Assembly: GCA_017883385.1 (NCBI GenBank)
Contig: JADGNQ010000060.1
Span: forward strand, 1 to 33,559
Length of the DNA stretch: 33,559 nt
Reading direction: 5' to 3'
DNA from: Candidatus Sulfotelmatobacter sp.
GTDB lineage: Bacteria > Acidobacteriota > Terriglobia > Terriglobales > Acidobacteriaceae
The notes under the pieces were generated by a model. It did not search any database. It was not told the origin of the DNA and saw only the letters and a list, made by a program, of their open reading frames with translations. Positions 31,555 to 33,559 of this stretch are shown here, one piece after another (within the stretch, counting starts at the first letter, position 1; the number at the start of each line of letters is the position of its first letter). The translations under genes and the position numbers were made by a program.

Positions 31555-32418
31555 TTACTGCATAAACTCCGCGGGCCTTCCCGTCAGGCGCTCGATGCGC
31601 TTCGCGATCGGGGGATGGGTCGAGAACAGGCTGCCAAAGTTCACTCCTCCCAGGAACGGCTGAATGATGAACAGATGAGCCGTCGACGGACTTGCCTGCA
31701 TGGGCAGACGGCGCGCGTAGGCGTCGATCTTTTGCAGAGCGCTTGCCAGGGCGTAGGGATTACCGGTGAAATGCGCGCCAGTGGCGTCCGCCTGATACTC
31801 GCGCGAGCGCGAGACCGCAAGCTGAATCAGCGTCGCAGCAATCGGAGCGACGATCAGCATGAAGAGCGCGGAGAGGCCTCCGCCGCGACGATCGCGGTCG
31901 CCGCCTCCGAAGCCACCGAACAGCATGGCCCATCGTCCCATGCTCGCGATCATCGTGATTGCACCTGCGAGCGTGGCGGCGACGGAACTGATCAGAATGT
32001 CGCGGTTGTTGACGTGGCCGAGTTCGTGGGCGAGGACGCCTTCCAGTTCCTCGTCGGTGAGCAGGCTGAGGATTCCGTGGGTCACGGCGACGGAAGCGTG
32101 CTGCGGGTTGCGTCCGGTGGCGAAGGCGTTGGGCGATTCCGTTGGAATCACGTAGATCTTCGGCATCGGGATGCCGATTTTCTGGGTGAGGCGTTCGACG
32201 GCCGCGTAGGCGCGAGGGAGTTCTTCGCGTGTGACGGGTTGCGCGTGGTAGGTGGCGAGCGCGATTTTGTCGGAGAAGAAGTACGCGCCGAAGTTCATGA
32301 CGACGGCGAAGACGAGAGCGAGGATCATTCCGTTCTGCCCGCCGAAGGCGCGGCCGATGAAGAGCAGCAGCAGCGTCATGAGCGTGAGCAGGAATGCGGT
32401 CTTGAACACGTTTCCCAT
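31555..32418 (-). CDS. htpX: HtpX, membrane M48 zinc metalloprotease
   Basis: Inner-membrane protease of family M48B that degrades misfolded membrane proteins. The 287-residue chain has two N-terminal helices (TAFLLTLMTLLLLFIG, LALVFAVVMNFGAYFF), the conserved PMPKIYVIPTESPNAFATGR, the zinc motif HELGH (H131, E132, H135) and the third ligand E207 in SRSREYQAD. Two further hydrophobic segments (about 145-160 and 183-203) lie between, separated by a glycine-rich, charged loop (GGFGGGDRDRRGGG). It ends STHPPIAKRIERL. Length and motif order are standard. The ribosome-binding site is weak. Confidence 0.95.
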   Translation of the reverse strand: MGNVFKTAFLLTLMTLLLLFIGRAFGGQNGMILALVFAVVMNFGAYFFSDKIALATYHAQPVTREELPRAYAAVERLTQKIGIPMPKIYVIPTESPNAFATGRNPQHASVAVTHGILSLLTDEELEGVLAHELGHVNNRDILISSVAATLAGAITMIASMGRWAMLFGGFGGGDRDRRGGGLSALFMLIVAPIAATLIQLAVSRSREYQADATGAHFTGNPYALASALQKIDAYARRLPMQASPSTAHLFIIQPFLGGVNFGSLFSTHPPIAKRIERLTGRPAEFMQ

Positions 32419-32880
32419 AATTTGGTTTGAACCTAACTGATTGGATGTTACGCCGAGTGGGGAGATGCACCGGGGCTATTTCGGGAAATCGAGTTTTTGG
32501 GGGGTACCCCCCCCTCCCCCCGGTCTATTGGAATCATCGAGTTAGCGCCAAATCTCTTAAAAATCTATGGGGCTCAATGAGTTACGGGCAAAATCTTGAA
32601 AAATAAGGAGTTAGGTGGGTTTGGCGGGCGGGGCTCACTGTGGGGTGTCACTCTTTGGGTGAGAGATGGGCCTACTACTCCAAGGCAGGGAGGGTTGGTG
32701 GGATTTCAAGCATCCCTCCGCGATGCGGTTCCACTCCTGGCCAGCTACCCGGCGTTGGAAACGCCGGGCTATCTTCAGATGTCCCCTTCGGCAAGCTCAG
32801 GGCAGGCTCTACGGGACAAAACCGCGGAAGTCAGCCTCTCGACACGCTCAGGGCAAGCTGTGGGTGCGCCTTTCGAGTTT
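32419..32880. other. Repeat-rich intergenic region upstream of htpX
   Basis: There is no supportable gene here. It holds a perfect 14-bp palindrome of six G, TA, six C (32499-32512) next to a C-rich run. GAGTTA occurs three times (32539, 32579, 32608), the first two copies followed by related GC(C/A)AAATCT...AAAAAT stretches. A hairpin CCCGGCGT / ACGCCGGG lies at 32748-32768, and two copies of a CTTCGRCAMGCTCAGGGC-type repeat lie at 32785-32807 and 32835-32858. The htpX promoter should lie in its first part but I could not place it. Confidence 0.6.
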
Positions 32881-33174
32881 CTATTTCCTGGTCACGGCGA
32901 ATGTTGCTGCTGTTTGCGAGAGCAGTTTTGCCGGGGTTCTCGGATGGGTGAATGCGGTAATCGTGAATAGCACCGATGCGATGGGAAGGGCGAGGAGCCA
33001 GCTGTACCTGTTGCAGAAAGCGCCGACATGAAGAATGATTTGTCCATAGTAGGGTATAGGGTTTGGAAAGCTCTGCCTTAGAGACGAAAGATAGGTAGCC
33101 TCAACAACGGCGGGCAGGACAAACATCCCGCCGACCAGTACGACGGACAAGATAGCAGCGGTTCTATAGCGCAC
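32881..33174 (-). CDS. Small membrane protein with GTG start, function unknown
   Basis: The 97-residue product starts at a GTG preceded by TTGGAGGAATT, one of the strongest ribosome-binding sites in the window, which is the main reason to accept it. It has an N-terminal hydrophobic segment (TAAILSVVLVGGMFVLPAVV), a polar loop (about 30-45, SFPNPIPYYGQ) and a second helix (SWLLALPIASVLFTITAF). It then ends in a short basic tail. I do not recognise a family. Both ends would face the cytoplasm if the two helices span the membrane. Confidence 0.55.
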   Translation of the reverse strand: MRYRTAAILSVVLVGGMFVLPAVVEATYLSSLRQSFPNPIPYYGQIILHVGAFCNRYSWLLALPIASVLFTITAFTHPRTPAKLLSQTAATFAVTRK

Positions 33175-33504
33175 AATTCCTCCAACGGTGCCGTGTCAAC
33201 CGCGCCAATTTCATGGAGTGATATCGCGGCACGACGAACACGAGAACGTCTTCGTCTCCTCAACGATACCGATGCGGCCAAAGCAGCGGAAAATTGAGGT
33301 TGGGCTTACGGGGGTAATGCGAGGGTAATTGGCCCGGCTGGTGGTTGGCACATCGCGCCAGAACTCGCTGAGCTGGGGGTTGTGAGTGCGATGGCATCTT
33401 CCGACCAGTTTCGAACGCTTCAGATGTGAACTGAATCGAAAGCAGTCGAAATTTGAGTGAAATGGCCTGATAACGTAAACCATCCTGCCGTATGATATTC
33501 CGCG
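33175..33504. other. Intergenic region without a clear gene
   Basis: The minus-strand frame 33211-33483 ends FRCFGRIGIVEETKTFSC followed by SSC, which looks like a broken zinc-ribbon, but the rest is not protein-like. TATGAT at 33491-33496 could be the -10 element for the gene starting at 33505. Nothing else stands out. Confidence 0.4.
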
Positions 33505-33559
33505 ATGAGGGAACAGATTCAAAAAGCACTTGATTCACTGATCGGAATGGCACTGTGGT
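33505..33559 (+). CDS. 5' end of a gene running off the window
   Basis: ATG at 33505 opens a frame that stays open to the window end: MREQIQKALDSLIGMALW. The sequence is amphipathic and protein-like. No Shine-Dalgarno site precedes it, and a TATGAT -10-like box ends nine nt before the ATG, so a leaderless or very short leader is possible. Only 18 codons are visible; no family can be assigned. Confidence 0.4.
   Translation, partial: MREQIQKALDSLIGMALW

Noticed and set aside
31336-32430. Open frame of 364 codons on the plus strand
   Set aside because: It is antisense to htpX and runs through the repeat-filled spacer.
33211-33483. Possible small zinc-ribbon protein on the minus strand
   Set aside because: Only the last ~25 residues look protein-like (one C, then CSSC); the first CxxC is incomplete, and the rest is not convincing. 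It could be a decayed gene.

Overview
The window looks like a piece of an Acidobacteriota (Terriglobia / Koribacter-like) chromosome. Four things point that way: a VWA protein of the type described as the acidobacterial VWFA-related family, an Oar-like TonB-dependent receptor with an N-terminal carboxypeptidase-regulatory-like domain, a subtilisin-like protease ending in a tandem GSNALW array, and GC-rich coding DNA separated by many short dispersed repeats. I see no prophage, IS transposase, CRISPR array, tRNA or rRNA. The assignment rests on reading the sequence and family knowledge, not on a search.

Layout. 1-2.5 kb: methionine sulfoxide reductase msrA, two small membrane proteins and a YycJ-like metallo-beta-lactamase-fold hydrolase. 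2.6-5.5 kb: a small membrane protein, 3-hydroxyacyl-CoA dehydrogenase (hbd), and a PLP lyase whose specificity residues match tryptophanase (tnaA). 5.6-9.6 kb: a TonB C-terminal-domain protein and a ~1231-residue TonB-dependent receptor split by a one-base frameshift. 10.3-14.8 kb: glutamate-semialdehyde dehydrogenase, a secreted M28 metallopeptidase and an aldo/keto reductase. 15-20 kb: a LuxR-type regulator with a degenerate receiver domain in an apparent operon with a PilZ protein, then an HtrA-like protease and a membrane HD-GYP/GAF phosphodiesterase. 20.2-24.1 kb: the secreted S8 protease and a radical SAM protein. 24.4-32.4 kb: DUF2207 + LemA, VWA protein, SYLF protein, Tag glycosylase, a DUF4149-like membrane protein, MoxR ATPase and HtpX. 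32.4-33.6 kb: mostly non-coding, with one small membrane protein and the first codons of a gene running off the end.

How the genes may work together. Amino-acid and peptide catabolism recurs (S8 and M28 secreted peptidases, tryptophanase, P5C dehydrogenase, hydroxyacyl-CoA dehydrogenase, TonB-dependent uptake). So does envelope maintenance (HtrA, HtpX, LemA/DUF2207, MoxR, VWA, SYLF). Two c-di-GMP-linked proteins (PilZ, HD-GYP) flank htrA. These groupings are inference from neighbourhood.

The most unusual content is intergenic: short-period degenerate tandem repeats, several of them heptameric and starting within 0-7 nt of a stop codon; a double-hairpin element in three copies with compensatory base changes; a 17-bp repeat array running into a 31-bp inverted repeat; a near-consensus sigma-54 promoter; and a paired inverted repeat in front of the S8 protease. 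I did not find a clearly new multi-gene system.
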